Source: Streptomyces sp. NBC_01275 (GTDB lineage Bacteria; Actinomycetota; Actinomycetes; Streptomycetales; Streptomycetaceae). Taken from it: 64,000 bases of DNA. Position numbers and translations under genes: made by a program. The stretch spans positions 1,736,001-1,800,000 of the forward strand of contig NZ_JAPEOZ010000001.1 of assembly GCF_026340655.1 (NCBI RefSeq), read 5' to 3'. Shown piece by piece: positions 25,690 through 34,490 of this stretch (position 1 is the first letter of the stretch; each line of letters begins with the position of its first letter). The notes under the pieces were generated by a model. That model had not been told where the DNA came from. It searched no databases and saw nothing but the letters and a program-made list of their open reading frames with translations.

Positions 25690-26361
25690 ATGGCAGTCAC
25701 CGACGAGGCGATCGAGAAGATCAAGGGCATGATCGTCTCGGGTGCGCTGCGCCCCGGGGACCGGCTCCCCAAGGAGAGCGAGCTGGCCGCCGAGCTGGGT
25801 CTGTCCCGCAACTCGCTGCGGGAGGCGGTGCGGGCCCTGTCGCTCATCCGGATCCTGGACGTGCGCCAGGGCGACGGCACGTATGTGACGAGCCTCGATC
25901 CCCAACTGCTGCTGGAGGCGCTGAGTTTCGTCGTCGACTTCCACCGCGACGACACGGTCCTGGAGTTCCTGGCCGTGCGCCGGATCCTGGAGCCGGCCGC
26001 GACCGCGATGGCCGCCCTGCGCATCAGCGAGCAGCAACTGGACGCGTTGGACGCCCAGTTGGACAAGCTGGGCGAGGCGCCGTCGGTGGAGGAACTCGTC
26101 GCCTGCGACCTGGAGTTCCACCGGGGCATCGTGCAGAGCGCCGGCAACTCGGTGCTGTGCTCGCTGCTCGACGGGCTGTCCGGGCCCACCACCCGGGCCC
26201 GGATCTGGCGCGGTCTGACCCAGGAGGACGCGGTCTCCGGGACCCTGCGCGAGCACCGGGCGATCCTGGCGGCCCTGCGCGACCGGGACGCGGAGGCGGC
26301 CCGGTCGTGGGCGACGGTGCACATCGCGAGCGTGGAGCAGTGGCTGCGCTCCACTCTCTGA
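25690..26361 (+). CDS. GntR/FadR-family transcriptional regulator
   Basis: 223 residues from the ATG at 25690 (GGGAGG 9 nt upstream). The N-terminal winged helix has LPKESELAAELGLSRNSLREAVR (helix-turn-helix, about 31-53). The C-terminal all-helical FCD ligand domain (about 85-220) holds metal- or ligand-binding His/Asp residues (CDLEFHRGIV, about 139; EHRAIL, about 195). FadR-type regulators sense small acids or sugar derivatives. The gene follows the salvage operon on the same strand and precedes the PAC2 gene, so its target could be either or neither. Nearby GACAT palindromes suggest autoregulation. Effector unknown. Confidence 0.88.
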   Translation: MAVTDEAIEKIKGMIVSGALRPGDRLPKESELAAELGLSRNSLREAVRALSLIRILDVRQGDGTYVTSLDPQLLLEALSFVVDFHRDDTVLEFLAVRRILEPAATAMAALRISEQQLDALDAQLDKLGEAPSVEELVACDLEFHRGIVQSAGNSVLCSLLDGLSGPTTRARIWRGLTQEDAVSGTLREHRAILAALRDRDAEAARSWATVHIASVEQWLRSTL

Positions 26362-26503
26362 CCGGCGGCCCTCGTGGGGTGTTCGGGGGTGGCGAACGGG
26401 GCAGTGATCCGTTCACTCCCCCGTGCAAGGGGGCTGCGGGCGCCCCTGCGGAACGCCGTAAGGTTGGGTGGTCAAGCGAGGGCACGTCGGAAGGAGGCGC
26501 TGG

Positions 26504-27511
26504 GTGATCGAGCTCGAGGGGGTACCCGAGCTGATCGACCCGGTCATGGTGGCCGCGTTCGAGGGCTGGAACGACGCCGGCGACGCCGCCTCCACCGCGG
26601 TCGCGCATCTGGAGAGGGAGTGGAAGGGCGATGTGTTCGCGGCGCTGGACGCCGAGGACTACTACGACTTCCAGGTGAACCGCCCCACGGTGTTCATGGA
26701 CGGCGGCGTGCGCAAGATCACCTGGCCGACGACAAGGTTGTCGGTGGTGCGGGTCGGCGGCGAGAAGCCGCGCGACCTGGTGCTGGTGCGGGGGATCGAA
26801 CCGTCCATGCGCTGGCGCTCGTTCTGCAACGAGCTGCTGGGGTTCGCGCACGAGCTGGGCGTGGAGCTGGTGGTCATCCTGGGCGCCCTGCTGGGCGACA
26901 CCCCGCACACCCGTCCGGTGCCGATCAGCGGGACGACGTCCGACACGGACCTGGCCCAGCGGATGGACCTGGAGGAGACCAAGTACGAGGGTCCCACGGG
27001 CATCGTCGGAGTCCTCCAGGAGGCGTGCACGCACGCGGGCGTACCCGCGGTGAGCCTCTGGGCGGCCGTGCCGCACTACGTCTCGCAGCCGCCGAACCCG
27101 AAGGCGACGCTGGCCCTCCTCAACCGGCTGGAGGACCTGATCGACGTGCGCATCCCGCTGGGCGAGCTGCCCGAGGACGCGCGCGCCTGGCAGGTCGGCG
27201 TGGACCAGCTGGCCGCCGAGGACACCGAGGTCGCCGAGTACGTGCAGACGCTGGAGGAGGCCCGCGACACCGCGGAGCTGCCGGAGGCGTCGGGCGAGGC
27301 GATCGCCCGTGAGTTCGAGCGCTATCTGCGGCGCCGGGACGGCGGCGGCCATGCGACGGACGGCGGCGAGGGTCCGCCGTATCTGCGCGACAGCCCCGGC
27401 GACCGGACGCGGCCCCCCAAGCCGCAGAAGCCGACCGCCGAGAGCACCGGGACCACCGAGAGCGCCGAGAGCGCCGACGGCACGGACGACGAGGATTCGT
27501 CGGAGGACTGA
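26504..27511 (+). CDS. PAC2-family protein
   Basis: 335 residues from the GTG at 26504, chosen because AAGGAGG lies 8 nt upstream. The PAC2 (proteasome-assembly-chaperone-like) domain covers about 1-270: FEGWNDAGDAA (about 19-29), LVRGIEPSMRW (about 95) and the GTTSD segment are family hallmarks. The C-terminal 65 residues are polar and acidic with Glu-Ser-Ala repeats and end DEDSSED, probably disordered. As I recall, the S. coelicolor gene in this position is ParJ, a ParA partner in chromosome segregation; that identification needs checking. Convergent with mshC; a strong hairpin lies between. Confidence 0.82.
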   Translation: MIELEGVPELIDPVMVAAFEGWNDAGDAASTAVAHLEREWKGDVFAALDAEDYYDFQVNRPTVFMDGGVRKITWPTTRLSVVRVGGEKPRDLVLVRGIEPSMRWRSFCNELLGFAHELGVELVVILGALLGDTPHTRPVPISGTTSDTDLAQRMDLEETKYEGPTGIVGVLQEACTHAGVPAVSLWAAVPHYVSQPPNPKATLALLNRLEDLIDVRIPLGELPEDARAWQVGVDQLAAEDTEVAEYVQTLEEARDTAELPEASGEAIAREFERYLRRRDGGGHATDGGEGPPYLRDSPGDRTRPPKPQKPTAESTGTTESAESADGTDDEDSSED

Positions 27512-27531
27512 ACAAGGGGCGGTACATCACG

Positions 27532-27570
27532 AAAAGGGGCGGTACGTCGTGGAGACGTACCGCCCCTTTT
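27532..27570. terminator. Bidirectional terminator between PAC2 gene and mshC
   Basis: A perfect 17-bp stem AAAAGGGGCGGTACGTC (27532-27548) pairs with 27554-27570 around a 5-nt loop, with A and T ends. The AAGGGGCGGTAC arm is also repeated once more upstream at about 27514. Confidence 0.9.
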
Positions 27571-27586
27571 CATGGGTCCCGGTGGG

Positions 27587-28816
27587 CTACAGGGCCACGC
27601 CCAGCAGCGCGTCCACGGCCCGTGACACGACGCCGGGCGCGCCGATGTCCGTACCGCCCCGCTCCTGCTGGAGCACGGCCCAGCGGTCCACGGCGGCGAG
27701 GGCGGCGGGGGCGTCGAGGTCGTGCGCGAGGGCCTCGCGGATCTCCTCGACGAGGGCCTCGGCGGGCGGCCCGTCGGGCCGGGAGACGGCGGCGCGCCAG
27801 CGGCCGAGCCGGGCGACGGCGTCGGCCAGCACCTGGTCGGTCCACTCCCAGTCGGCCCGGTAGTGGTGGGCGAGCAGGGTGAGCCGGATCGCGGCCGGGT
27901 CGACCCCGTCGCGCCGGAGCCTGGACACGAAGACGAGATTGCCCTTGGACTTGGACATCTTCTCGCCGTCCAGAGCGACCATGCCGGCGTGGACGTAGGC
28001 CTTGGCCATGGGGAACTCGCCGGTCAGCACCTGGGCGTGGGAGGCGCCCATCTCGTGGTGCGGGAAGGCGAGGTCGGAGCCGCCGCCCTGGACGTCGAAG
28101 CCCATGCCCAGATGGTCCAGGGCGATGGCCACGCACTCGATGTGCCAGCCGGGCCGGCCGCGGCCCAGCGAGCCGCCGTCCCAGCTCGGCTCGCCCTCGC
28201 GGGCCGCCATCCACAGCATCGGGTCGAGCGGGTTCTTCTTGCCCGCCCGGTCGGGGTCGCCGCCGCGCTCGGCGGACAGCAGACGCATGGCGGCGGCGTC
28301 CAGGTTGGACACCCTGCCGAAGTTCGGGTCGGACCCGACGGAGAAGTAGACGTCCCCTTCGAGCTCGTAGGCGGCGCCGGCGTCGCGCAGCCGTTCGACG
28401 AGCGGGACGATGCCGGGTATGGCCTCGACGGCGCCTATGTAGTGCCGCGGCGGAAGCATCCGCAGCGCGGTCATGTCCTCGCGGAAGAGGGCCGTCTCCT
28501 TCTCGGCGAGGGCGACCCAGTCGACGCCGTCGCGCACGGCCCGCTCCAGCAGCGGGTCGTCGACGTCGGTGACGTTCTGGACGTAGTGAACCTGCCGCTT
28601 GGTGTCGAGCCACACGCGCTGCACGAGGTCGAACGCGTTGTAGGTGGCCGCGTGCCCCATGTGGGTCGCGTCGTACGGCGTGATGCCACAGACGTAGATA
28701 CGGGCGACGGGACCGGGGTCGAGGGAGACCAAGCCGCCGGTCGCGGTGTCGTGGATCCTCAGGTCGCGGCCCTGACCAGGCAGGGCGGGGACCTCGGAAG
28801 CGGGCCAGGCATGCAT
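27587..28816 (-). CDS. mshC: Mycothiol ligase: cysteine--GlcN-Ins ligase
   Basis: 409 residues. Cysteinyl-tRNA-synthetase-like, with the HIGH-type motif [13 protein letters not shown] (about 51), zinc ligand Cys in [11 protein letters not shown] (about 43) and KMSKSKGN (about 288). The short anticodon-domain-lacking length and the MshC signature distinguish it from CysS. It activates cysteine and joins it to glucosaminyl-inositol, the third step of mycothiol synthesis. It is the last of a four-gene minus-strand cluster (phosphomutase-like, DUF3090, SCO1664-like, mshC), a gene set conserved in actinobacteria. Its need for cysteine links it loosely to the sulfur-salvage block nearby. Confidence 0.97.
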   Translation of the reverse strand: MHAWPASEVPALPGQGRDLRIHDTATGGLVSLDPGPVARIYVCGITPYDATHMGHAATYNAFDLVQRVWLDTKRQVHYVQNVTDVDDPLLERAVRDGVDWVALAEKETALFREDMTALRMLPPRHYIGAVEAIPGIVPLVERLRDAGAAYELEGDVYFSVGSDPNFGRVSNLDAAAMRLLSAERGGDPDRAGKKNPLDPMLWMAAREGEPSWDGGSLGRGRPGWHIECVAIALDHLGMGFDVQGGGSDLAFPHHEMGASHAQVLTGEFPMAKAYVHAGMVALDGEKMSKSKGNLVFVSRLRRDGVDPAAIRLTLLAHHYRADWEWTDQVLADAVARLGRWRAAVSRPDGPPAEALVEEIREALAHDLDAPAALAAVDRWAVLQQERGGTDIGAPGVVSRAVDALLGVAL

Positions 28817-28926
28817 GTCATGAGCCTAACCGGACGGAACTTGCGTATACGAACCGGAGCAGGCCAGATGACCGGTAAGGCACTCTTGCGCACTCCCCGC
28901 CGGTGTGCTCGCAGGACCTGCCCCGG

Positions 28927-29760
28927 CTACACCGGCGGCCAGGGGATGGCCGGCCAGTCGCCGCTGGGGTCCGGGTGTCTGCCGGACCGGAGGAGCTCGT
29001 CGACGCGGGTGCGGGTGGCGGCGAGTTCGGCGGGGGTGATGAGGGGGGCGAGGGTCGCTGACAGGGCTCCTTCGGGCTCCAGGAGGGTCCTGAGGGCCTT
29101 GAGGACGTCCACCGCCTCCGGGGGCAGGGGCTCGCCCGCCCAGCCCCACAGGAGCGTGCGCAGCTTGTTCTCGGCGTTGAAGGTGACACCGTGATCGATG
29201 CCATAGAGGCGGCCGTCCTCGGTGGGCAGGAGGTGGCCGCCCTTGCGGTCGGCGTTGTTGATCACCGCGTCCAGGACGGCGAGCCGTCGCAGTCGCTCGT
29301 CGTCGGCGTGGACCAGCAGCGCGGTGCGGCCCTCGCCGACCTCGGCGAAGCCGATCGCCTTCCAGCCCGGCTCCGGCTCCTCGGCGTCGACCAGGGCGAG
29401 CAGCTCCGCCTCCGGGGCCGCCTCGATCCACAGCTGGCACATGCCCTCGCCGTACGGGCCCTCCCGCAGCACGGTGGGCGGCACGAACCCCCAGCCGGTC
29501 GCCGCGGAGACCTCGTAGGCGGCGACCTCGCGCTGGGCGAGGGTGCCGTCGGGAAAGTCCCACAGGGGGCGCTCCCCGGCGACGGGCTTGTAGACGCAGG
29601 CCGCCTCACGGCCCTCGTGCGCGACGGTGCAGTACAGGGCCGCGTTGGAGGCGTCGCGGATACGTCCGCGGACGGTCAGCTCACCGTGCGCGAGCAGCTC
29701 GGCGAAGGCCGGGTCGGTGGTCGTCACGCCCCCCGGCGGTATCCGTTCTGGCGCGGACAT
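28927..29760 (-). CDS. SCO1664-family protein (PI3/PI4-kinase-like fold)
   Basis: 277 residues from the ATG at 29760 (GGAAGG upstream; an earlier in-frame ATG at 29802 lacks one). A kinase-like core is suggested by AACVYKP (Lys, about 59), the loop INNADRKGGHLL (about 181, resembling the PI3/4-kinase catalytic N-x-D) and IDHGVTF (about 200, metal-binding Asp). The substrate is unknown. It overlaps DUF3090 by 37 nt and precedes mshC. The four-gene neighbourhood is conserved across actinobacteria, which hints at a shared process with the phosphomutase-like protein rather than necessarily with mycothiol. Confidence 0.8.
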   Translation of the reverse strand: MSAPERIPPGGVTTTDPAFAELLAHGELTVRGRIRDASNAALYCTVAHEGREAACVYKPVAGERPLWDFPDGTLAQREVAAYEVSAATGWGFVPPTVLREGPYGEGMCQLWIEAAPEAELLALVDAEEPEPGWKAIGFAEVGEGRTALLVHADDERLRRLAVLDAVINNADRKGGHLLPTEDGRLYGIDHGVTFNAENKLRTLLWGWAGEPLPPEAVDVLKALRTLLEPEGALSATLAPLITPAELAATRTRVDELLRSGRHPDPSGDWPAIPWPPV

Positions 29761-30314
29761 ACGTGTCCTTCCGGGTCGAGCGGCAGACTGCACAACGGGC
29801 ACGGGGGCCGGCCGGCGTTGACGACGTCGAGGGCCCGCTTGGCGAAGGCGCGCGCCTGCGCGCCGGTGAGCCGGACCCGCAGCATCGGGGGCCCGTTCTC
29901 CTCGTCCTGGAGGAGCCGTTCCTCCGCCTCGGCCAGGTCCTCCTCGGAGTCGGCGTCGAGCTCCACGAGGGCCTGCGCCTCGACGATCATGCGCTGCTCC
30001 TCGCCGTCCCAGGCGAGGGCCATGGTGCCGACCCGGAACTCCTCCTCGACGGGACTGTCGAGGGGAGCCGTGTCGGTGTTCTCGGCGGGTGACATCGCGG
30101 GCACGGAGGCGCTGCCGCCGCTACGGCGTACGACCTCGTCCAGCAGTTCGTCCATACGCTCGGCGAGCGCGGCGACCTGGGTCTTCTCCAGGGCCACGCT
30201 GGTCACACGGGCGCCGGCGACGGCCTGGAGGAAGAAGGTACGGCGCCCGGGCAGTCCGACCGTGCCGGCCACGAAGCGGTCCGGTGGATCGTAGAGGAAC
30301 ACCTGACGGGACAC
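29724..30314 (-). CDS. DUF3090 family protein
   Basis: 196 residues from the GTG at 30314 (GGAG 7 nt upstream). The conserved N-terminus RQVFLYDPPDRFVAGTVG is diagnostic for DUF3090. The C-terminal end carries a four-Cys/His cluster (CPLCSLPLDPEGHVC, about 171-185) that looks like a zinc ribbon. An acidic stretch lies around 130-150. Function unknown. It is encoded between a phosphomutase-like histidine phosphatase and the SCO1664-like protein, overlapping the latter, so co-translation is likely. Confidence 0.88.
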   Translation of the reverse strand: MSRQVFLYDPPDRFVAGTVGLPGRRTFFLQAVAGARVTSVALEKTQVAALAERMDELLDEVVRRSGGSASVPAMSPAENTDTAPLDSPVEEEFRVGTMALAWDGEEQRMIVEAQALVELDADSEEDLAEAEERLLQDEENGPPMLRVRLTGAQARAFAKRALDVVNAGRPPCPLCSLPLDPEGHVCPRQNGYRRGA

Positions 30315-30413
30315 GTCCTGTCTCCATGGGAGTCGTGGGTCATCGTGGGTCGGGGAACGTCCATGCGTGCACGCGCGCGCGAGCGGACCGCTTCACCCTA
30401 CTGCGGCCGACGA

Positions 30414-31100
30414 TCACGGTGCGCCCGCACCGCCCCCGACCGTGGCGTCCCCGGTCGGCGGCTCCTCGCGCGGTGTGAGAGAGGCGAAGTCGCCGGTGTC
30501 CCCGAGGCGCACGAGAAAGGGCCGCAGCCGGGTGTACCGGATCACGGTGACGGAACAGGGCTCGACGGAGATCCGCTGGAAGAGGTCGAGATGAAGTCCG
30601 AGGGCGTCCGCCACGAGCGACTTGACGATGTCGCCGTGCGAGCACATCAGGTAGACGGCGTCGGCGCCGTGGTCGCGCTCCACGCGCGCGTTCCACTCGC
30701 GCACCGCCTCGGCGGCACGGGTCTGCATGGCCCGCATGGACTCCCCGCCGGGGAAGGCGGCCGCGGAGGGGTGCGCCTGCACGACCTCCATCAGGGGCTC
30801 GTCCTTCAGCTCTGCCAGCTTGCGTCCGGACCAGTCGCCGTAATGGCACTCCCCGATCCGTTCGTCGGTGTGCACGGACAGGCCGGGGCGGGCGTCCAGG
30901 AGCGGCCGGATCGTCTCCTGGCAGCGTTGCAGGGGGCTGGCGACGACCTCGGAGATCGGCACACCCTCCAGTCTGCCGGGCAGCGCGGCCGCCTGGGAGA
31001 CGCCGCGCTCGTCGAGGGCGACGCCGGGCGTCCAGCCGGCGAGCACCCCGGAGGTGTTGGCGGTGGACCGGCCGTGCCTAAGAAGAATCAGGGTGGGCAT
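30414..31100 (-). CDS. Histidine-phosphatase-superfamily protein (phosphomutase-like)
   Basis: 228 residues. The catalytic LLRHGRSTAN (about 6-15; the His is the phospho-acceptor), ECHYGDWSG (Glu, about 83) and CSHGDIVKS (second His, about 152) are intact. It resembles the mycobacterial MSMEG_4193-type 'phosphomutase' family. Substrate unknown. The start at 31100 has no Shine-Dalgarno; TACGCT 6 nt before the ATG suggests a leaderless transcript. It heads the mshC cluster and is divergent from the CorA gene. The last 20 residues are Gly/Thr-rich and probably disordered. Confidence 0.85.
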   Translation of the reverse strand: MPTLILLRHGRSTANTSGVLAGWTPGVALDERGVSQAAALPGRLEGVPISEVVASPLQRCQETIRPLLDARPGLSVHTDERIGECHYGDWSGRKLAELKDEPLMEVVQAHPSAAAFPGGESMRAMQTRAAEAVREWNARVERDHGADAVYLMCSHGDIVKSLVADALGLHLDLFQRISVEPCSVTVIRYTRLRPFLVRLGDTGDFASLTPREEPPTGDATVGGGAGAP

Positions 31101-31152
31101 GCGGCCAGCGTAGGCGTACGCACGCGTGCGCCGGACAGCCGCCGAGAGGAGA

Positions 31153-32157
31153 ATGCGCTCCGTGATCGTCGACTGCGCCGTCTACCGTGACGGGCGCCGT
31201 ACCGAGGGCCCGGCGGACTTCTCCGGCGCCCTGGACGAGGCACGCGCCGCGGGCGGCTTCGTCTGGATCGGGCTGCACGAGCCCAGCGAGAAGGAGTTCG
31301 ACCTCGTCACCCGGGAGTTCGGGCTGCACCCGCTGGCGGTGGAGGACGCCCTCAAGGCCCACCAGCGGCCCAAGCTGGAGATCTTCCACGACTCGCTGTT
31401 CCTGGTCCTCAAGCCGGTCGTCTACGAGCCCGAGAGCGACACCGTCTCCTCCGGGGAGGTCATGGTGTTCCTCGGCGACGGCTTCGTGGTCACCGTCCGG
31501 CACGGCGAGGGCGCCCCGCTGACGGCCGTACGCGACCGGCTGGAGGACGAGCCGGAGATGCTGGCGAAGGGGCCCACGGCGGTGGTGTACGCGATCGCCG
31601 ACGCCACCGTGGACCACTACCTGGAGGTGGCGACCGAGCTCCAGACCGACCTGGAGAGCCTGGAGGCGGAGGTGTTCTCGCCGGACCGCGGCGGCTCACG
31701 GCACACCGCCTCGCGGATCTACGCCTTCAAGCGGCAGATCCTGGAGTTCCGCCGGGCCACCGGCCCGCTGGCGGTGCCCGTGAACCGGCTGGCGGGCGTC
31801 GGCATGCCCGGCTCGGAGGTGCCCTTCGTGAGCGACAGCGCGCGGCCCTTCTTCCGTGACGTCGACGACCATCTCGCGCGCGTGAACGAGTCCGTGGAGG
31901 GCCTGGACCGGCTGGTCTCCGACATCCTCTCCGCGCACCTGGCCCAGATGAGCGTCCGGCAGAACGACGACATGCGGAAGATCTCGGCGTGGGCGGCGAT
32001 GGCGGCCGTCCCCACGATGATCGCCGGCGTCTACGGCATGAACTTCGACCACATGCCGGAGCTGCACTGGCTGTGGTCGTACCCGGCGGTGATCGCGCTG
32101 ATGGCCGGACTGGAGGTGCTGCTGTACCGGCTGTTCAAGCGGCGCGGCTGGCTGTGA
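31153..32157 (+). CDS. CorA-family magnesium/divalent cation transporter
   Basis: 334 residues from the ATG at 31153 (GAGAGG just upstream; a GTG nine bases later is an alternative). A cytoplasmic alpha/beta domain (about 1-230) is followed by a long helix and two C-terminal membrane helices. The pore signature YGMNFDHMPE (about 294-303) follows the first helix, and the basic end KRRGWL faces the cytoplasm. It would form a pentameric channel for Mg2+ (or Co2+/Ni2+). Single gene, divergent from the mshC cluster, convergent with the ferritin-like gene. Confidence 0.93.
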   Translation: MRSVIVDCAVYRDGRRTEGPADFSGALDEARAAGGFVWIGLHEPSEKEFDLVTREFGLHPLAVEDALKAHQRPKLEIFHDSLFLVLKPVVYEPESDTVSSGEVMVFLGDGFVVTVRHGEGAPLTAVRDRLEDEPEMLAKGPTAVVYAIADATVDHYLEVATELQTDLESLEAEVFSPDRGGSRHTASRIYAFKRQILEFRRATGPLAVPVNRLAGVGMPGSEVPFVSDSARPFFRDVDDHLARVNESVEGLDRLVSDILSAHLAQMSVRQNDDMRKISAWAAMAAVPTMIAGVYGMNFDHMPELHWLWSYPAVIALMAGLEVLLYRLFKRRGWL

Positions 32158-32191
32158 CGATGGCCGGGGGGCGGCGGGTCGGCTGTGGCGC

Positions 32192-32980
32192 TCAGGCGAA
32201 CTCGGGGGCCGGCGCGGGTGATCCGCCCAGGGCGTCGCGGCGCTCCGGAGGCTCCAGGGACACCATGCGCCGCCAGCCCGCGAACCGCTCCCACGCGTAC
32301 ACGGCGTGGATGCCGGCGGCGAGGACGGCCGACTTGGCCCTCGGCCAGCCGAGGAGGTCGCCCATGTGGGCCATGACGGCGAGGCTGACGTCGCGGTAGA
32401 CGCGGATCTCGGCGAGCGCGCAGTCGCGCAGCGTGCGCTGGATGGCGCGGCCGTGGCCGGCGCGGGCGAAGCGCAGGAGTTCCTCGTGGCAGTAGGCGAG
32501 GTGGTTGTCCTCGTCGTGGGAGATCATCTTGACCGCTCGGCCGAGGTCGGGGTGGTCGGCGAAGTGCCGGCGCAGCAGGTCCATCTGCTCGGAGGCGCGC
32601 TGCTCGGTGACCCGGCTGTGGGCGAGGTAGGTGACGATGTCCTGCACGGTCAGCGGCCGGTCGACCCTGAGCCTGGCGTGGGCGAGGCCGATGCCGTGCC
32701 GCTCCAGGAGCATCGTGTAGTCGGTGTCGGCCGGCACGGGGACGGGCTGGAGGCCGCGCTTCCTCAGCAGGGCGTTGAAGATCCGCCCGTGCTTGTCCTC
32801 GTCGGCGCCGTGACGGGCGATCTTGGGCGCGAGGTCGCGTTCGCTGTGCGGGACGAGGCTCGCGATCCGGGCGTTCTCCCAGCCACCCTGCGACTCCCCG
32901 CTGGCGGCGATGGAGCAGAAGAGCGCGAACGACGCGTCGTGGTCGAGGATCTCCTGGAACAGACTCTTGGCCGAAAGCAT
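32192..32980 (-). CDS. Ferritin-like-domain protein
   Basis: 262 residues, almost all helical. Two Glu/His pairs that could bind a di-metal centre are seen: GADEDKHGRIF (about 58-68) and SHDEDNHLAYCHEE (about 154-167), with further Glu in TEQRASEQM (about 125). This pattern places it in the ferritin-like/rubrerythrin-like superfamily of unknown function. It is probably cytoplasmic. Transcribed alone on the minus strand, with a 266-nt gap to the LLM gene. Could be an oxidase or hydroxylase rather than an iron store. Confidence 0.72.
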   Translation of the reverse strand: MLSAKSLFQEILDHDASFALFCSIAASGESQGGWENARIASLVPHSERDLAPKIARHGADEDKHGRIFNALLRKRGLQPVPVPADTDYTMLLERHGIGLAHARLRVDRPLTVQDIVTYLAHSRVTEQRASEQMDLLRRHFADHPDLGRAVKMISHDEDNHLAYCHEELLRFARAGHGRAIQRTLRDCALAEIRVYRDVSLAVMAHMGDLLGWPRAKSAVLAAGIHAVYAWERFAGWRRMVSLEPPERRDALGGSPAPAPEFA

Positions 32981-33107
32981 GAGAACGAGTCAAATGCGAC
33001 ACGCGGAGTGCCGCAACAGCAGTGCCGGACGGCTCCGCCGAACGAAGGACGGGCCGTCTCACCGCAAAGGCGTAACCCGCGCGCGTGCGGGGCGTTGTGC
33101 TGCGTGA

Positions 33108-33148
33108 CGGCCGTGGCGGGGAAGACCCCCGAGCCCCCACCACGGCCG
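33108..33148 (-). terminator. Hairpin downstream of the LLM oxidoreductase gene
   Basis: CGGCCGTGG (33108-33116) pairs with 33140-33148, and within it CGGGG pairs with a CCCCG run, giving a nearly continuous stem. It lies about 100 nt after the LLM stop on the minus strand. The rest of the gap (33150-33246) holds imperfect copies of a short CGCGCTGAGAATC-like unit and no gene. Confidence 0.55.
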
Positions 33149-33246
33149 CTGAAGTGTCCGGCTGGAATTCGGCGCTGAAATCCCGCGCTGTCAATCCGCG
33201 CTGAGAATCAGCGTGGGGAATCCGCGTCGGGAATCACTCTCCCCCG

Positions 33247-34302
33247 TCACGCCAGGCCGGCGCGCTCCAGGGCCTCGGAACCGGCCCGCAGCGAGGCGAG
33301 GCGCTCGTCGAGGGTGAAGCCCGCGGGGGCGAGGGTCAGAGTGGTGACCCCGGCGGCCGCGTAGGCCTTCATCCGGTCGGCGATCCGCTCCACCGAGCCC
33401 AACAGCGTGGTCCGGTCGATCAGCTCGTGCGGTACGGCGGCCGCGGCGCCCTGCTTGTCGCCGGACAGGTACTTGTCCTGGATCTCGGCGGCCGCCTCCT
33501 CGTAGCCCATGCGCCGGGCCAGCTGGTTGTAGAAGTTCTGCTTACGGCTGCCCATGCCGCCGACGTACAGCGCGGTGTAGGGGCGGAAGGTGTCGGCGAG
33601 CCGCTCGACGTCCTTGTCGTCGCCCACGGCCAGCGGCAGCGTCGGGCAGACGTCGAAGCCCTCCAGCGTCTTGCCGGCCTTCTCGCGTCCGGCCCGCAGG
33701 TACTGGATCGCGGTGTCCTCGATGTGGTCGGCCGACGGGAAGATCAGCAGCGCGCCGTCGGCGATCTCGCCGGTCTGCTCCAGGTTCTTCGGCCCGATGG
33801 CGGCGATGTACAGCGGGATGTGCTCGCGCTCCGGGTGCACGGTGAGCTTGATCGGCTTGCCCGGGCCGCCCGGCAGCGGCAGCGTCCAGTGCTCGCCCTC
33901 GTAGGACAGCCGCTCCCGGGTCATCGCCTTGCGGACGATCTCGACGTACTCACGTGTGCGTGCCAGCGGCTTGTCGAACTTGACGCCGTACCAGCCCTCG
34001 GAGACCTGCGGTCCGGAGACGCCGAGGCCCAGGCGGAAGCGGCCGCCGGAGAGGGAGTCGAGGGTGGCGGCGGTCATCGCGGTCATCGCGGGCTGACGGG
34101 CCGGGATCTGGAAGATGGCCGAGCCGACGTCGATGCGTTCGGTCTTCGCGGCGACCCAGGTGAGCACGGTCGCGGCGTCCGACCCGTAGGCCTCGGCGGC
34201 CCAGCAGACGGAGTAGCCGAGGCGGTCGGCCTCCTGGGCCACCGCGAGGTTGTCGCCGTCCATTCCGGCGCCCCAGTAGCCGAGGTTGATACCGAGCTGC
34301 AT
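33247..34302 (-). CDS. LLM-class F420-dependent oxidoreductase
   Basis: 351 residues. A bacterial-luciferase-like TIM barrel: GINLGYWG at the N-terminus, AAEAYGSDAATVL (about 35), the conserved GRFRLGLGVSGPQVSEGWYG (about 86-105) and the C-terminal part around LYVGGMGSRKQNFYNQLARRMGY. These are the F420-family hallmarks known from mycobacterial and Streptomyces members. It should transfer hydride between F420H2 and an unknown substrate. AGGGGAA precedes the ATG. A perfect 14-bp palindrome lies 13 nt upstream, so it is probably under tight repression. Divergent from the aldo/keto reductase. Confidence 0.9.
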   Translation of the reverse strand: MQLGINLGYWGAGMDGDNLAVAQEADRLGYSVCWAAEAYGSDAATVLTWVAAKTERIDVGSAIFQIPARQPAMTAMTAATLDSLSGGRFRLGLGVSGPQVSEGWYGVKFDKPLARTREYVEIVRKAMTRERLSYEGEHWTLPLPGGPGKPIKLTVHPEREHIPLYIAAIGPKNLEQTGEIADGALLIFPSADHIEDTAIQYLRAGREKAGKTLEGFDVCPTLPLAVGDDKDVERLADTFRPYTALYVGGMGSRKQNFYNQLARRMGYEEAAAEIQDKYLSGDKQGAAAAVPHELIDRTTLLGSVERIADRMKAYAAAGVTTLTLAPAGFTLDERLASLRAGSEALERAGLA

Positions 34303-34314
34303 GGCCGATTCCCC

Positions 34315-34328
34315 TTACTGATCAGTAA
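34315..34328. promoter_or_regulatory. Perfect palindrome upstream of the LLM gene
   Basis: TTACTGATCAGTAA is a 14-bp perfect AT-rich palindrome just before the LLM ribosome-binding site. Such sequences are typical TetR/MarR operators. No regulator gene is adjacent, so a distant regulator is implied. Confidence 0.65.
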
Positions 34329-34452
34329 CGACGCTGTTGCGGAGACAGTAGCGCGGGCGCCGCCGTCCGGGGAGGGCGGTGTGGCGAGGGTCGCGTCCCT
34401 CCGCCGGGCTCTTGGCCTGCGGGGAACCGGGCCGCGCTTGCCGGAGATTGGG

Positions 34453-34461
34453 TTATCCACA
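34453..34461 (+). other. DnaA-box-like TTATCCACA
   Basis: A perfect match to the general DnaA box lies in the divergent gap 34303-34490, 38 nt before the aldo/keto reductase start. It is a single copy with no origin features around it. Confidence 0.4.
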
Positions 34462-34490
34462 GGCAACCCACGGCTCAGTTCTGGCCAGTA

